Assembly (NCBI RefSeq): GCF_002001015.1
Contig: NZ_MUNO01000004.1
Coordinates: 1 to 64,000, forward strand
DNA: 64,000 bases
Direction: 5' to 3'
Source of the DNA: Polaromonas sp. A23
Lineage (GTDB): Bacteria; Pseudomonadota; Gammaproteobacteria; Burkholderiales; Burkholderiaceae_C
Shown: positions 51,028-58,821 of the stretch, piece by piece
Position numbering within the stretch: position 1 is the first letter of the stretch
How the letters are laid out: each line of letters begins with the position of its first letter
The notes under the pieces: generated by a model
Database searches by the model: none
What the model saw: only the letters and a program-made list of their open reading frames with translations
What the model was told of the DNA's origin: nothing
Program-made: the position numbers and the translations under genes

Positions 51028-51921
51028 ATGAGCCACTACAGCGGAAACATCGACGATTTCGGGATGGACACCATCTCGCTGGCCGGGCCGCTCGAAGCCA
51101 AGTTGCAGGCTGTGCGCGACGCAGGTTTTACCCAGATCATGCTGGCCGCCAGGGATCTGGTGGGCCACCCCGACGGGCTGGAGGCGGCCGTGGCGGCGGT
51201 GCGTGCCAGCGGGCTGCGCGTCACGGGCTTTCAGGTGCTGCGCGATTTCGAAGGTCTGTCCGGCCACCTGCATGACTACAAGGTGGACATCGCCAAGTCC
51301 ATGCTGGAGATGTGCCACCTGCTCGGTTGCCGGCTGCTGCTGATCTGCTCGTCCACCTCGGTGCATGCCACCGGCGAGACGCAGGCGCTGGTTCGCGACC
51401 TGCGCAAGCTCGCCATGCTGGCCATTCCGATGAACATCCGCATCGCCTACGAAGCGCTGTCCTGGGGGCGCACTGTCAATGAATTTCCTCAGGCCTGGGA
51501 CATCATCAGCCAGGCCGACATGCCTAACCTCGGCCTGGGTTTTGATTCCTTCCACATGTTTGCGACCAATACATCGCTGGACGAGATCGAGCTGCTGGAC
51601 CCCGAAAAAATATTCCTGGTGCAACTGGCCGACTTCATGTGGACCGAGATCAAGTCGGTGGAAGAACGCATTGCCACCGCCCGGCATTTCCGTGTGTTCC
51701 CCGGCGAAGGCGTGCACAGCGAAGCCCTTGCTGCGCTGGTGACGCGTCTGCACAGCCTGGGCTACAGAGGCGACTACAGCTTCGAGGTGTTCAACGACGA
51801 CTACCAGCAGCTGCCACTGCCCACCGTGGCCCAGCGAGCCTGGCGCTCGGCCTTGTGGCTGGGCGAGGACGTGCTGCGCCGCTCCGTGCCCTTGCCCAAC
51901 CAGATACGGCTAAAAAGATGA
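51028..51921 (+). CDS. quiC: 3-dehydroshikimate dehydratase-like TIM-barrel protein (QuiC N-terminal type)
   Basis: This AP-endonuclease-2/xylose-isomerase-type TIM barrel of 297 residues probably converts 3-dehydroshikimate to protocatechuate. It begins GNIDDFGMDTISLAGPLEAKL, the QuiC-type substrate loop. Metal ligands fit the Glu-Asp-Gln-Glu set of QuiC1: IAYEALSWG, LGFDSFHMF, LVQLADF and YSFEVFNDDY. ATG 51028 is preferred; GTG 51019, overlapping the preceding stop, is possible. In many proteobacteria this domain is fused to the HPPD-like domain; here the genes are separate and in reversed order. Confidence 0.82.
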   Translation: MSHYSGNIDDFGMDTISLAGPLEAKLQAVRDAGFTQIMLAARDLVGHPDGLEAAVAAVRASGLRVTGFQVLRDFEGLSGHLHDYKVDIAKSMLEMCHLLGCRLLLICSSTSVHATGETQALVRDLRKLAMLAIPMNIRIAYEALSWGRTVNEFPQAWDIISQADMPNLGLGFDSFHMFATNTSLDEIELLDPEKIFLVQLADFMWTEIKSVEERIATARHFRVFPGEGVHSEALAALVTRLHSLGYRGDYSFEVFNDDYQQLPLPTVAQRAWRSALWLGEDVLRRSVPLPNQIRLKR

Positions 51922-51998
51922 GGGCCCCCACGCTTGTCACTTCGTGTACTGCGCTGCCCCCCGCGGGGGCGCATTTTTCCTTGGGACGGCCCGGCGGA
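51922..51998 (+). repeat. Family A GC-rich repeat, copy 5, with T-run
   Basis: GGCCCCCACGCTTGTCACTT then CGTGTACTGCGCTGCCCCCC matches copy 1. The hairpin CCCCCCGCGGGGGCGCATTTTT ends in five T, so this copy could stop transcription between quiC and the pcaB-like gene. Confidence 0.75.
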
Positions 51999-52031
51999 AA
52001 AACTTCCCTGCCATCCTGAGAAACGCGCCGT

Positions 52032-53243
52032 ATGAGCAGCATTTTTGAAGGTCCCTTGACGACGCCCGAAGTCCTGGAAGTTTTCAGTGAACGCAACTTC
52101 CTGGGCGCGATGCTTCGTTTCGAAGCCTCACTGGCCCGTGCACAGGCCAGTGTGGGACTGATTCCGGAGGCCGCCGCCCAGTCCATTGCGGGCACCTGCA
52201 AGGTTGAACTGTTCGACGTGGCGAAAATTGTGCGTGAAAGCGGCCGCGCGGGCAGCATCACCGTTGCGCTCGTTAAAAACCTCAGGGAAACCGTTGGCCT
52301 GTTCAACAAGGAAGCCGCCGGTTTTGTTCACTTCGGCGCTACCTCGCAGGATGTGATTGATACCGCACTGGCTCTCGTCACGCGCAGGGCTGTCGGCCTG
52401 ATTGAAACCGATGTTCACAAGGCCTTGGTGGCGCTGCTGGCGCTGGCCCGGCGCCATGCCGCCGATCCCATGTTGGCACGCATGCTGATGCAGCCGGCAT
52501 CGGTCACCAGTTTCGGCCTGAAGTGCGCCGGTTGGGCCGCGCCGTTGCTGCGCAGCCTGCAGCGCCTGCAGACGGCTGCAGGCAATGCCCTTAGCGTGCA
52601 GCTGGGCGGCTCGGTCGGAACGTTTGCTCGGATGCAAGGCAAGGGCCCGCAGGTTCTCGCCCTGATGGCCGCCGATCTGCAACTGAGAGCTCCGCCTTTT
52701 GCCTGGAACGTCCAGCGTGACGAATGGGTGGCCCTTGGCTGTGAACTCGGTTTGCTTGTGGGGAGCTTTGGAAAGATTGCCAAGGACATTGCGCTGATGA
52801 GCCAATACGAAGTGGCCGAGGTGAACGAATCGCCGGAGCTCGGACGCAGCGCTGCGGCCTGTATGGTGGCATTGGCTGCCGCGCAGCGGGCACCGCAACG
52901 TGTGGCGGCCTTGCTGAGCGCGATGCCGCAGGAGCACGAGCAGGCGCTGGGCAACTGGCAGGCCGAGCTGGCCGAATGGCCGGGGCTGTTGATGTCGGCG
53001 CACGGGGCTGCCCGCGCCATGGCACTGGCTTTGCCAAACTTGCAGGTGAATGTGCCACGCATGCACGCCAACCTGGATGCCGTGCGCGTTGGGGCGTCGC
53101 CGGAAGACGCTGCTCAGTGGTTCAGCCCCGCACTGGCCCGGGATGCCGCAATGCTGGCACATACGCAGATCCAGCTTCTCTCCGACGCCTTGCCAGAACT
53201 GACTGAAGCGGGCAAAAATTCCCCAGCTAAAGCGGCTCTGTGA
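52032..53243 (+). CDS. PcaB-like protein (carboxymuconate cycloisomerase family) lacking the signature loop
   Basis: The 403-residue protein aligns along its length with 3-carboxy-cis,cis-muconate cycloisomerase: FVHFGATSQDVIDTALAL, LMQPASVTSFGLKCAGWAAPL, GGSVGTFARMQGKGPQV and AMPQEHEQALGNWQAE. The region that should hold the fumarase/aspartase signature G-S-S-x-M-P-x-K-x-N-P reads EVAEVNESPELGR followed at once by SAAACMVALAAAQRAP, about 10 residues short and without the catalytic serine. The frame is otherwise intact. It may be inactive, regulatory, or have a changed function. Confidence 0.82.
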   Translation: MSSIFEGPLTTPEVLEVFSERNFLGAMLRFEASLARAQASVGLIPEAAAQSIAGTCKVELFDVAKIVRESGRAGSITVALVKNLRETVGLFNKEAAGFVHFGATSQDVIDTALALVTRRAVGLIETDVHKALVALLALARRHAADPMLARMLMQPASVTSFGLKCAGWAAPLLRSLQRLQTAAGNALSVQLGGSVGTFARMQGKGPQVLALMAADLQLRAPPFAWNVQRDEWVALGCELGLLVGSFGKIAKDIALMSQYEVAEVNESPELGRSAAACMVALAAAQRAPQRVAALLSAMPQEHEQALGNWQAELAEWPGLLMSAHGAARAMALALPNLQVNVPRMHANLDAVRVGASPEDAAQWFSPALARDAAMLAHTQIQLLSDALPELTEAGKNSPAKAAL

Positions 53244-53286
53244 ACATGCGCTGCGCCGGGTTTGAAAGTTCTATTTCTGGAACGAC

Positions 53287-54375
53287 ATGAACATGACCTT
53301 TGCGGACGGTCCGGTGGTCCGGCTTGCCGTAGCAGGTGCCGGCCAGATTGGCCGACGCCATATCGAGTTGATCCAGGCCAGCGCGCGCACCTGCCTGTCG
53401 GCTGTGGTGGACCCCATGCCCGCCTCAGTGGCCTTGGCCGGCAGCCTGGGTGTGCCGCACTTTCCCAGCCTTGACGCACTGTTTGCGCAGCAGGCGTTTC
53501 CCCGGCCCGCCGGCGTGGTTCTGGCCACACCCAACCATCTGCATGTACCGGATTCGTTGCTGTGTGTTGAACAGGGGATGCCGGCGCTCATCGAAAAGCC
53601 GGTGGCCGATACGGTGGCGGCCGGCCGCCAACTGGCCGAGGCGCTGGCAAAGAAGCCGGTGCCCATGCTGGTCGGGCACCACCGCCGCCACAGCAGCACG
53701 CTGCTGCGGGCCCGGGAAGTTGTCAGCTCGGGTCGGCTGGGCCGCCTCGTGACGGTGATGGGAAGTGCCCAGTTTTATAAACCCGACAGCTATTTCGAGC
53801 AGGGTGCCTGGCGCAAAGAAGCCGGGGGTGGTCCTGTTCTCATCAATCTGATCCATGAAATGGACAACCTGCGTTATTTGTGCGGCGAGCTCGAGGCAGT
53901 GCATGCCATGGCGTCGAGTGCGGTGCGGGGTTTTGCCGTCGAGGACACGGCGGTCATCAATATGAAATTTGCCAGCGGTGCTTTGGGCACCTTCACGCTG
54001 TCGGATACGGCGGCTTCACCGCGCAGCTGGGAGCAGACCTCGGGCGAGGATCCTGCCTATCCGCGCTACGCCACGGAAGACTGCTACTTCATTGCAGGCA
54101 CCCAGGGCTCCCTGGCCGTGCCCACGCTGCGCACCTGGACCTACGACGCAAGCGGGGCGGCGCCGGGTTGGTGGACGCCATTTACAGAAGAAACGCTGGC
54201 CCTCGATGCCGTAGACCCATTGCGGGCGCAACTGGATCACTTCTGCGATTTGATCGCCGGCAAGACGGCGCCGATAATCACGGTTGCCGATGCGTTGCAA
54301 AGCCTTTGTGCCGTGGAAGCGGTGCGGCGGTCGATGGCTACAGGCCAGACCGTGGCTTTGCGCGACGTGGTCTGA
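53287..54375 (+). CDS. Gfo/Idh/MocA family oxidoreductase
   Basis: This NAD(P)-dependent dehydrogenase of 362 residues has Rossmann start VVRLAVAGAGQIGRRHIELIQ, the conserved E-K-P (ALIEKPVADTVAAG) with catalytic Lys, and the GGGPVLINLIHEMDNLRYL helix with the usual His/Asp. It probably acts on a cyclic polyol or hydroaromatic acid. A Gfo/Idh dehydrogenase accompanies quinate/shikimate genes in Corynebacterium too. ATG 53287 or 53293 starts it. It appears to be the last gene of the cluster. Confidence 0.9.
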   Translation: MNMTFADGPVVRLAVAGAGQIGRRHIELIQASARTCLSAVVDPMPASVALAGSLGVPHFPSLDALFAQQAFPRPAGVVLATPNHLHVPDSLLCVEQGMPALIEKPVADTVAAGRQLAEALAKKPVPMLVGHHRRHSSTLLRAREVVSSGRLGRLVTVMGSAQFYKPDSYFEQGAWRKEAGGGPVLINLIHEMDNLRYLCGELEAVHAMASSAVRGFAVEDTAVINMKFASGALGTFTLSDTAASPRSWEQTSGEDPAYPRYATEDCYFIAGTQGSLAVPTLRTWTYDASGAAPGWWTPFTEETLALDAVDPLRAQLDHFCDLIAGKTAPIITVADALQSLCAVEAVRRSMATGQTVALRDVV

Positions 54376-54461
54376 TGCCTGAACGGCACGCCGAGGCAGC
54401 AATAGAACAACCGAAACTTGCGGAGAGATTTTGTCCTGAGCCGTCTGCTCAGTAACCCATC

Positions 54462-54878
54462 ATGGTCACCTTGCTGAAATTTCCAGTGGACGAACGCGAG
54501 GTCGAGTTCAGCGCAATCAGGGCGCAGGGTGCGGGTGGGCAAAACGTCAACAAGGTGTCCAGCGCGATTCATCTGCGTTTCGACATTGCCGCCTCTTCCT
54601 TGCCTGACGTGATCAAGGAGCGCTTGCTTGCGCTCAGCGACAGCCGCATCACGCAGGAAGGGGTGTTTGTGCTCAAGGCGCAGCAGCACCGTACGCAGGA
54701 GATGAATCGCGCTGATGCGATGGCCCGCCTGCAAGAGGTGATTGACGGAGTGTCGGCGCCGCCCAAACCCCGCCGCGCCACCAAGCCGACCTATGGTTCG
54801 AAGCAACGGCGCCTGGCAGGCAAAAGCCAGCGCTCGGAGATCAAGGCTTCGCGCGGGAAGGGCGGCGACAGTGACTAG
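54462..54878 (+). CDS. arfB: Ribosome-rescue peptidyl-tRNA hydrolase ArfB
   Basis: ArfB (YaeJ) enters stalled ribosomes and hydrolyses peptidyl-tRNA. The 138-residue protein has the release-factor GGQ motif in RAQGAGGQNVNKVSSAIHLRFD (G25-G26-Q27) and the basic C-terminal tail (RRLAGKSQRSEIKASRGKGG) that probes the empty mRNA channel. Length matches the family. Confidence 0.95.
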   Translation: MVTLLKFPVDEREVEFSAIRAQGAGGQNVNKVSSAIHLRFDIAASSLPDVIKERLLALSDSRITQEGVFVLKAQQHRTQEMNRADAMARLQEVIDGVSAPPKPRRATKPTYGSKQRRLAGKSQRSEIKASRGKGGDSD

Positions 54879-54902
54879 CCGGCTGAAAACTTTCTCGTTA
54901 CC

Positions 54903-55211
54903 TCAGGGCCTGGCCCGGAAACTACGCAGGAAAAACCAGAGCTCTACCAGCACCACCGCCCAGAACAGGCTGTTAACCAGCAGGGGCAGGTAGCCCCAAA
55001 GCCCGGTGAACCAGCCCGGGACCAACTGTGCGAGATGCATGAATGGAAAGTACAAAACCTGTACAGCAGCTTCTGCAATCGTTTCCGGCAAAGTGGGGGC
55101 TGCGGCTGTCTCCATCCGCGCCATGCCCCTGCCAAAGGTGAAGAGAAACAAGCCAAAGCTCAGTGCCGCGTGCAGCACAGTGAAGACGAGAATCGCGATG
55201 GGTTTTTTCAC
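54903..55211 (-). CDS. Small hypothetical membrane protein
   Basis: This 102-residue protein has about three hydrophobic helices: IAILVFTVLHAALSFGLFLFTF, LYFPFMHLAQLVPGWFTGL and LPLLVNSLFWAVVLVELWFFL. It has no known motif. It follows the membrane protein at 55266-55697 by 54 nt in the same direction. Confidence 0.6.
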   Translation of the reverse strand: MKKPIAILVFTVLHAALSFGLFLFTFGRGMARMETAAAPTLPETIAEAAVQVLYFPFMHLAQLVPGWFTGLWGYLPLLVNSLFWAVVLVELWFFLRSFRARP

Positions 55212-55265
55212 TGGAGCCTTGGGCGCCGCAGCGCGTTGAAAGCAGTTGAAGGGTCAGTCGACATG

Positions 55266-55697
55266 TCAGGCGCGAGTGTCAGGCCTTCTGGCCCGGAGAA
55301 GCTGCGCCGCCAGCAGATAAAGAGTGACGGGCAGTAAAAAAGCCGCAGCGGCGACTTCTGAAAGGATGGTGACGTTGGATGCCAGCGTGTGCAGTTCAAG
55401 CGGTGCAAGTGCATAGTGGCCCAGGCCATCAAACCCAAGCGCCGCATAGATGGCCACCAGCAGCAGGCCCACAGTCACGTATTGCTTTCGGATCAGGAAA
55501 AATCCGAGCACGCCCACCGAGGTGATGGCAGCCCACGCGGCATAAACCTGCGTGCGGGTCAGCCAGGCGGGCAGGTTGGGGTACTCGCAGATGAACTCTG
55601 CGTTGTGGCTGAAGTGCCCCAGGCTGGTGAAGAAGTAGGCCGCAGCCAGCGCGAGAAACAGCTTCGGAAGGGCGGTGCGGTGACTGTTGGGGTGCAT
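55266..55697 (-). CDS. Hypothetical membrane protein, 143 aa
   Basis: From ATG 55697 the protein has four hydrophobic helices (LPKLFLALAAAYFFTSLGH, VYAAWAAITSVGVLGFFLI, YVTVGLLLVAIYAALGFDGLGHYAL and ILSEVAAAAFLLPVTLYLLAAQLL). Two conserved-looking His (LGHFSHNAEF, GLGHYAL) could bind a metal or heme. Function is unknown. The longer frame to 55799 has a non-hydrophobic leader. Confidence 0.55.
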   Translation of the reverse strand: MHPNSHRTALPKLFLALAAAYFFTSLGHFSHNAEFICEYPNLPAWLTRTQVYAAWAAITSVGVLGFFLIRKQYVTVGLLLVAIYAALGFDGLGHYALAPLELHTLASNVTILSEVAAAAFLLPVTLYLLAAQLLRARRPDTRA

Positions 55698-55914
55698 GAG
55701 CAGTTGGGGTCGGGAAGCAAGGAGGGCGGTTGGGTCACGACTGTAGCCCAAGCGGGCGCGGTCTTGTTCATTCTTCAGGTGGAGGGCCATCCGGTCCATT
55801 CGTCAGCACAGCCAGGCCCCGGGACCTCTGGTATTGCGCGGATTTGCAACGCAGCCATGGCACAAAAGACGCGTTTTGTGATCCGGATGGCCTGCAACAC
55901 TGCACTAAGTGATC

Positions 55915-55969
55915 AAATCGGCATTTTGCCCTTTAACGACGGGAATAGTGTGCTATTTAAATAATAGCA
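55915..55969 (+). repeat. Family B repeat, copy 7
   Basis: AAATCGGCATTTTGCCCTTT, then ACGGGAATAGTGTGCTATTT, ending in the hairpin GCTATTTAAATAATAGC. The order of blocks is the same as in copies 1 and 5. Confidence 0.7.
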
Positions 55970-55997
55970 GATGAGAGTGCTCGACTTCCTCTGGCTG

Positions 55998-56050
55998 GTC
56001 ATCCCGGACCCCCGGATCGAGTCAGGGCAGGCCTGATCCAGAATCCGGGC
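55998..56050. repeat. Family C palindromic repeat, copy 2
   Basis: GTCATCCCGGACCCCCGGAT followed by GCAGGCCTGATCCAGAATCC, matching the copies at 21912 and 58334. Confidence 0.7.
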
Positions 56051-56167
56051 CGCGCCAAGGCATGGAAGTTTCCAACTTGCATACCCATGACTGGAGCGGA
56101 ACCGCAATTTGCCGTGCCCTGCGCCCGGGGGTACGATGCGTGAATTGTTCACTCCGTCGGTGGTTCC

Positions 56168-56938
56168 ATGGAGTCACTTGTCGCACAATTCGATTCGCCC
56201 CGCCGGTTGCATCTAAGAGCCAGTGAGCGGCCGCATGATTGGCTTGGCACAACGCCGCTGCTGGACCTGGACGACCCCAAGCTGCGCCTGAAAGCCCGCT
56301 CGCTTGTCCAGCTGTGTCGCACCGACCGTGACAAGGCAATGGCCATCTATGGCTTCGTCAAGCGCCTGCCTTATACCAAGCGAATCAAGCTGGCCTACCC
56401 GACGGCCCGCGACGTGCTCGAGGCGCGCGGGGGCGACGGCGACGACAAGGCGACGCTGCTGATCGCACTGATGCGTTCGGCCGGTATCCCGGCGCGATTG
56501 CGCTACATGGAGATGCGCGGCGAGATGCTGCGCGGCCTGATCCCCAGAGCCACGCCGGCGGCACGCCCGCTGGCGGAATTCTGGCTGGGTCGTTGGGTGC
56601 GTACCGACACCTACATCTTCGATGGCGAATACGTGGCTGCCGCCCTCAAACGCCTGGAGGCGAACGGCTGGACGTGCGGCTGGGGCATCCACATCAATGC
56701 CCAACTTCTGTGGGACGGGAAGAACGACGCTTTCCTCGGCGGTCTGCCTACCGACCAGGACCCCATGCTCACGCGGCTACTGTGCGTGGTGAGCGATCCC
56801 CTGGAACTGGTGTCGGCGTCCCTGCGGAGCAACGGGTTGCGTTACCGTCGGTCATTGCGGGCGTTGCAATGGAACATGCTGGCGCCCACCATGATGCGGG
56901 CCATTCGCGAACTACGGACTGGCTACCGTTCCGATTGA
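56168..56938 (+). CDS. Transglutaminase-fold protein lacking the catalytic cysteine
   Basis: This 256-residue soluble protein has the transglutaminase-like core AYPTARDVLEARGGDGDDKATLLIALMRSAGIPARLRYMEM. In active members the segment reads G-D-C-x-D-x-A-x-L; here position 91 is Gly in G-D-G-D-D-K-A. The downstream His-containing strand is also atypical (FWLGRWVRTDTYIFDGEYV). It therefore looks like a pseudo-transglutaminase with a binding role. It is monocistronic, followed by an IS5-like MITE. Confidence 0.75.
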   Translation: MESLVAQFDSPRRLHLRASERPHDWLGTTPLLDLDDPKLRLKARSLVQLCRTDRDKAMAIYGFVKRLPYTKRIKLAYPTARDVLEARGGDGDDKATLLIALMRSAGIPARLRYMEMRGEMLRGLIPRATPAARPLAEFWLGRWVRTDTYIFDGEYVAAALKRLEANGWTCGWGIHINAQLLWDGKNDAFLGGLPTDQDPMLTRLLCVVSDPLELVSASLRSNGLRYRRSLRALQWNMLAPTMMRAIRELRTGYRSD

Positions 56939-56954
56939 GATGCGCAGCGCCTAA

Positions 56955-57117
56955 GGAAGCGCTGAATAAGTCCTTGCGGAAGTGCGGCAGCCGGATCGGG
57001 ATGGGATTGCCAAGGCGGATTTCGCAGTCAATAGCCGGCTATTGGCAAGAAATTCAACGCCGCAGACCGCCCGAGTCCGGATGATCGCGCGCCGCAGGGG
57101 ACTTGTTCAGCGCTTCC
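56955..57117. mobile_element. IS5-like MITE (163 bp)
   Basis: Terminal inverted repeats GGAAGCGCTGAATAAGTCC (56955) and the complement of GGACTTGTTCAGCGCTTCC (57099-57117) match at 18 of 19 positions. The element is flanked by CTAA on both sides (56951-56954 and 57118-57121), a YTAR target duplication as used by IS5, whose ends also begin GGAAGG. No transposase is encoded. An internal palindrome AATAGCCGGCTATT is present. Confidence 0.75.
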
Positions 57118-57241
57118 CTAACTTCAGTTTGTGGCGCCTCACGCACAAATCCGCAAACAAGTCCGCAACGGCAAGTTCTGAGGTTCCTCCCTCATCCCGG
57201 GATCCATGCCCCAAGGCACAGAAGTTGCTCGCACCTCTCCC

Positions 57242-57640
57242 ATGTTGTCTACCAGTCCCCTGCGCTACTTCGCCTCGCTGAGCACGGGCAAAACCGTGCT
57301 CTGGTGTTACCTCATCTGGTACCTGGTCACGGTGGTCTACCACTTTGACCCATCACCGGCCATCTGGCTGAACTCTTTGGGCATCAGCGTGGTGATTGGC
57401 GTGGCCTTGCTCTTGAGCGTGGGAGCGGGTGGCAAGGGAAAAACAGATCGCTGGCAGACCTTCCGCCTTTTCCTCATGCCGTTTGGCGTGTCCAGCTTCT
57501 CGTCACTGATCAAGGGCCGCGGCTATATCCTCATCGTGCCGCCACAACTGGACGAGCAGCTCATGTCGGCGGGGCTGTGCGCGGCGTTTGTGTTGGGGGT
57601 TCTCACCCTCAAACGCCTCCTGCCACAGCCCGCCACGTGA
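57242..57640 (+). CDS. Hypothetical membrane protein, 132 aa
   Basis: ATG 57242 gives a protein with three hydrophobic helices (TVLWCYLIWYLVTVVYHF, WLNSLGISVVIGVALLLSV, MSAGLCAAFVLGVLTL). It includes the loop FRLFLMPFGVSSFSSLIKGRGYILIVPP. The start is uncertain because the frame opens at 57206 and neither ATG has a strong ribosome site. Function unknown. The downstream esterase starts 33 nt later. Confidence 0.6.
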   Translation: MLSTSPLRYFASLSTGKTVLWCYLIWYLVTVVYHFDPSPAIWLNSLGISVVIGVALLLSVGAGGKGKTDRWQTFRLFLMPFGVSSFSSLIKGRGYILIVPPQLDEQLMSAGLCAAFVLGVLTLKRLLPQPAT

Positions 57641-57673
57641 ATGCCGGGCACAATGCCCGCAGGAGTTTTGCCC

Positions 57674-58330
57674 ATGCTTGATCTGCCTCTTTCCTTTTTG
57701 CACCGTCCCGCAGATGCGGCAAGTGCTGCCCCCTGGCTGCTGGTGCTCATGCACGGCGTCGGCAGCAACGAAGAAGACCTGTTTGGCCTGGCGCCCTATG
57801 TGCCGGCGCAGTTCCACGTCGTCAGTCTGCGCGCTCCGTATGTCATGGGTCCAAGCGCTTACGGCTGGTTCGAGTTCGCCGTCAACCGCGTGGGCGACCG
57901 CATCATCAACGAGCCGCAAGAGGCCGCCAGCCGCGCAACCGTGGCAAAAACCGTGACCTTTGCCGCGCAGCAACTGGGCATTCCGCCCGAGCGCGTGGTG
58001 GTTGGTGGCTTCAGCCAGGGCGGCATCATGTCACTTTCGCTGCTGCTGACACAACCCGCGCTGTTGAAGGGGGCGATGGTGATGCACAGCCGCCTGTTGA
58101 CGCAGGTGGTGCCGCTGGTGGCAGCGCCTGAGGCACTGACGGGGAAGCAACTGTGGGTCAGCCACGGCATGCACGACCAGGTAATTCCGCTGGTCAGTGC
58201 ACATGCAATTCGTGCGCTGGTGGAGACGCTGCCGATAGAGTTGAGTTACTCGGAGTACCCGAGTGCGCATGAGCTGATTCAGCAGGAGCTGGTTGAGGCT
58301 ATGGGGTGGTTGCAGCGCCTGGCTGCCTAG
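57674..58330 (+). CDS. Carboxylesterase / phospholipase family hydrolase
   Basis: ATG 57674 follows AGGAG at 57661. The 218-residue alpha/beta hydrolase belongs to the acyl-protein-thioesterase-like group, with LMHGVGSNEEDLFGLAPYV, nucleophile elbow G-G-F-S-Q-G-G-I, acid in VSHGMHDQVIPL and terminal His in YPSAHELIQQE. It cleaves short-chain esters or acyl thioesters; the natural substrate is unknown. Confidence 0.9.
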   Translation: MLDLPLSFLHRPADAASAAPWLLVLMHGVGSNEEDLFGLAPYVPAQFHVVSLRAPYVMGPSAYGWFEFAVNRVGDRIINEPQEAASRATVAKTVTFAAQQLGIPPERVVVGGFSQGGIMSLSLLLTQPALLKGAMVMHSRLLTQVVPLVAAPEALTGKQLWVSHGMHDQVIPLVSAHAIRALVETLPIELSYSEYPSAHELIQQELVEAMGWLQRLAA

Positions 58331-58333
58331 GCC

Positions 58334-58382
58334 GTCATCCCGGACCCCGGGTCAAGCCCGGGGCAGGCCCGATCCGGGATCC
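58334..58382. repeat. Family C palindromic repeat, copy 3
   Basis: GTCATCCCGGACCCCGGGTC then GGCCCGATCCGGGATCC forms an imperfect palindrome after the esterase gene. Confidence 0.7.
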
Positions 58383-58422
58383 TTCTCCGCAGTGCGAAGA
58401 ATGCCGCACCCGATTGACAGAA

Positions 58423-58746
58423 CTAAATCAGATGGGGCGTGACTTTCAATTTGAGTAGCTTCACCAGCGCAGGGTCCATGAACTGGTAGTTGTCCGGGAT
58501 ACCCAGGCACACGACCCTTTTTCCTGAAAGTTCGGACTTGAATCTTGCGGACAATTTGGTTTTGTGCGTTGTTTCCATCACAAAGATCAGCTGAGCCCAT
58601 CCAACAAGTTCAGCAGATATCGGTGTGTTCGACTCCGGGCTCAAACCGGCTGAGGCGCATTCAATTCCCGGATGCTCAGCAAACATTTGCTCAGCCGTGG
58701 GGCTGCGCCACTTGTTTTTGCCGCACACGAAGAGGACGCTTTTCAC
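58423..58746 (-). CDS. Low-molecular-weight protein tyrosine phosphatase-like protein
   Basis: The 107-residue protein has the P-loop V-C-G-K-N-K-W-R-S-P (C8-x5-R14-S15) near its N-terminus and PDNYQFMDP near its C-terminus, where the LMW-PTP general acid Asp is expected. It is shorter than classical enzymes (about 150) and belongs to a compact group. Activity is plausible but unproven. Base composition is a little more AT-rich than the neighbours, as in the adjacent exported protein gene. Confidence 0.72.
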   Translation of the reverse strand: MKSVLFVCGKNKWRSPTAEQMFAEHPGIECASAGLSPESNTPISAELVGWAQLIFVMETTHKTKLSARFKSELSGKRVVCLGIPDNYQFMDPALVKLLKLKVTPHLI

Positions 58747-58821
58747 GTCAAGAATTCCAGCAATCGGTTAACCGTCATTGCGCACGTGCTGTTTGTCCAT
58801 GAATTCATTTTGCAATCACGT

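Larger units (their letters stand above)
55698..56167. other. Intergenic region with one family B and one family C repeat
   Basis: No coding frame here is convincing. It contains the repeats at 55915-55969 and 55998-56050 and presumably the divergent promoters of the membrane protein and the transglutaminase-fold gene. Confidence 0.5.
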
